Source: Flavobacteriales bacterium
Lineage (GTDB): Bacteria; Bacteroidota; Bacteroidia; Flavobacteriales_F; PHOS-HE28
DNA length: 13,018 bases
Assembly: GCA_020437875.1 (NCBI GenBank)
Contig: JAGQVR010000056.1
Location: forward strand, 1-13,018
Direction of reading: 5' to 3'
The number at the start of each line of letters is the position of its first letter. Position 1 is the first letter of the stretch. Below the pieces are notes generated by a model that did no database searches, was not told the DNA's origin, and saw nothing but the letters and a program-made list of their open reading frames with translations. Position numbers and translations under genes: made by a program. This document shows, in pieces, positions 12,240 to 13,018 of the stretch.

Positions 12240-13018
12240 TCAGGCCACTTTGAAGAAGGGGACCTTGGCTGCGCCTTCCTCGCTGGTGGGCAGGGCGATG
12301 TGGATGCTGGTGCCCTGGTCCACGGCGCTTTCCGCCCAGACCTCGCCACCATGCTTGGCCACGATGCGCTGTACGATCGCCAGGCCCACGCCGGAGCCTT
12401 CGAACTGCTCGGCCTGGTGCAGTCGCTTGAATATCCCGAAGGCTTGTTCCTTGTGCTTGGGATCGAAGCCGACACCGTTGTCCTTCACCACGATCAGGTC
12501 CCGGCCGTCGGACCGTTCGTGCGTGATCCGGATCTCGGGATGTTCACGCGTCCGGGTGAACTTGAGCGCGTTGGATAGGAGGTTCTGCAGCACGACCTTC
12601 AGCATCGGAGCATCCGTAAGGATCACGACCTCCTGGTCGATCCCGACGAGGACCTGACCCAGGCGTGTTTCCGCCACCTGCTCCGCCACGCATTGCTCCA
12701 CCAGTTCCTTCAGTGGCACCGGTCGCTTGTCGATCTCGCGTTTATTGGTCTGGGAGAAGCGCAGCAGGTCGTCCACGAGTTCCAGCATCCGCTGGGCGCC
12801 GTTATTGATCCGGTCGGCGAACTCCACACAATCGGCCGGTGATTCCTGGGCGGCTGCACGCAGGTGATCGCTCAGCGCGGCGATGTTCTTCAATGGGCTA
12901 CGCAGGTCGTGCGCCACGGTGTACGAGAACGATCCCAGATCCTCCAGGGCCTCAAGCAGTTGACCGGTACGTGCGGCCACCCGTTTGTCCAGGTCGGCGT
13001 TCAGCTTCTTCATCCTTA
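12240..13018 (-). CDS. Sensor histidine kinase, C-terminal catalytic part (runs off right edge)
   Basis: The visible part carries a complete transmitter core. A coiled-coil lead-in, KKLNADLDKRVAARTGQLL, is followed by the HisKA box FSYTVAHDLRSPLKN with the phosphoacceptor His (residue 35 counted from the Met at 13013). The HATPase core has the N box NLLSNALKF (144-152), G1 box DNGVGFD (178-184), F box FGIFKRLH and G2 box GSGVGLAIVQ (206-215). The lead-in is typical of kinases where PAS or GAF sensor domains precede HisKA, so the Met at 13013 is probably internal and the gene continues beyond 13018; no in-frame stop is seen before the edge. The input signal and cognate regulator are not visible. 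The enzyme autophosphorylates and passes phosphate to a response regulator. Confidence 0.9.
   Translation of the reverse strand, partial: RMKKLNADLDKRVAARTGQLLEALEDLGSFSYTVAHDLRSPLKNIAALSDHLRAAAQESPADCVEFADRINNGAQRMLELVDDLLRFSQTNKREIDKRPVPLKELVEQCVAEQVAETRLGQVLVGIDQEVVILTDAPMLKVVLQNLLSNALKFTRTREHPEIRITHERSDGRDLIVVKDNGVGFDPKHKEQAFGIFKRLHQAEQFEGSGVGLAIVQRIVAKHGGEVWAESAVDQGTSIHIALPTSEEGAAKVPFFKVA

Noticed and set aside
1..13018. Defence island, CRISPR array, prophage or insertion sequence
   Set aside because: No regularly spaced repeats, transposase or integrase motifs, phage genes, terminal repeats or tRNA genes could be found on either strand.

Overview
The window looks like chromosomal DNA from a GC-rich member of the Bacteroidota, probably a Flavobacteriales-like environmental lineage. 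Three observations support this. Start codons almost never have an AGGAGG-type ribosome binding site. Many genes are instead preceded by variants of the Bacteroidota -7 promoter box (TAnnTTTG). The accessory proteins (an SPFH/coiled-coil protein, a YceI-type lipoprotein, a DUF2461 protein, a small secreted protein with a carboxypeptidase-regulatory-like domain) are typical of that phylum. GC is about 63-68% in hand-counted 60-base lines of the catabolic genes and about 45-50% in two short genes embedded among them.

The main content is an aerobic phenylacetate (phenylacetyl-CoA) degradation locus. From right to left on the minus strand run paaA-paaB-paaC-paaD (multicomponent phenylacetyl-CoA epoxidase and its maturation factor), an unknown secreted protein, paaG (ring-epoxide isomerase), an unknown small protein, and paaH (3-hydroxyacyl-CoA dehydrogenase). 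paaE, the epoxidase reductase, is transcribed divergently from paaA on the plus strand. Further left are a PaaI-type thioesterase gene interrupted by one in-frame amber codon, and at the left edge the N-terminal half of paaJ (3-oxoadipyl-CoA thiolase). paaK, paaZ and paaF are not in the window.

Between paaH and paaJ lie genes with no evident link to the pathway: a YceI-like lipoprotein, a DUF2461 protein, an Ogt-type DNA repair methyltransferase and an SPFH/band-7 membrane protein. To the right of paaE, past a bidirectional terminator, are a small secreted protein and the C-terminal part of a sensor histidine kinase that runs off the right edge.

Pathway logic: PaaABC with PaaE epoxidises the ring of phenylacetyl-CoA, PaaD helps assemble the metal centres, PaaG isomerises the epoxide to the oxepin-CoA, and PaaH and PaaJ act in the later beta-oxidation steps. 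PaaI is expected to hydrolyse stalled or toxic CoA thioesters, so its interruption matters. The most unusual features are the split paaI, a recurring promoter box placed only 4-15 bases before start codons (predicting leaderless or nearly leaderless mRNAs), and two AT-richer orphan genes on either side of paaG. I see no CRISPR, tRNA, rRNA, insertion sequence or prophage signal. No gene-free stretch exceeds 300 bases.
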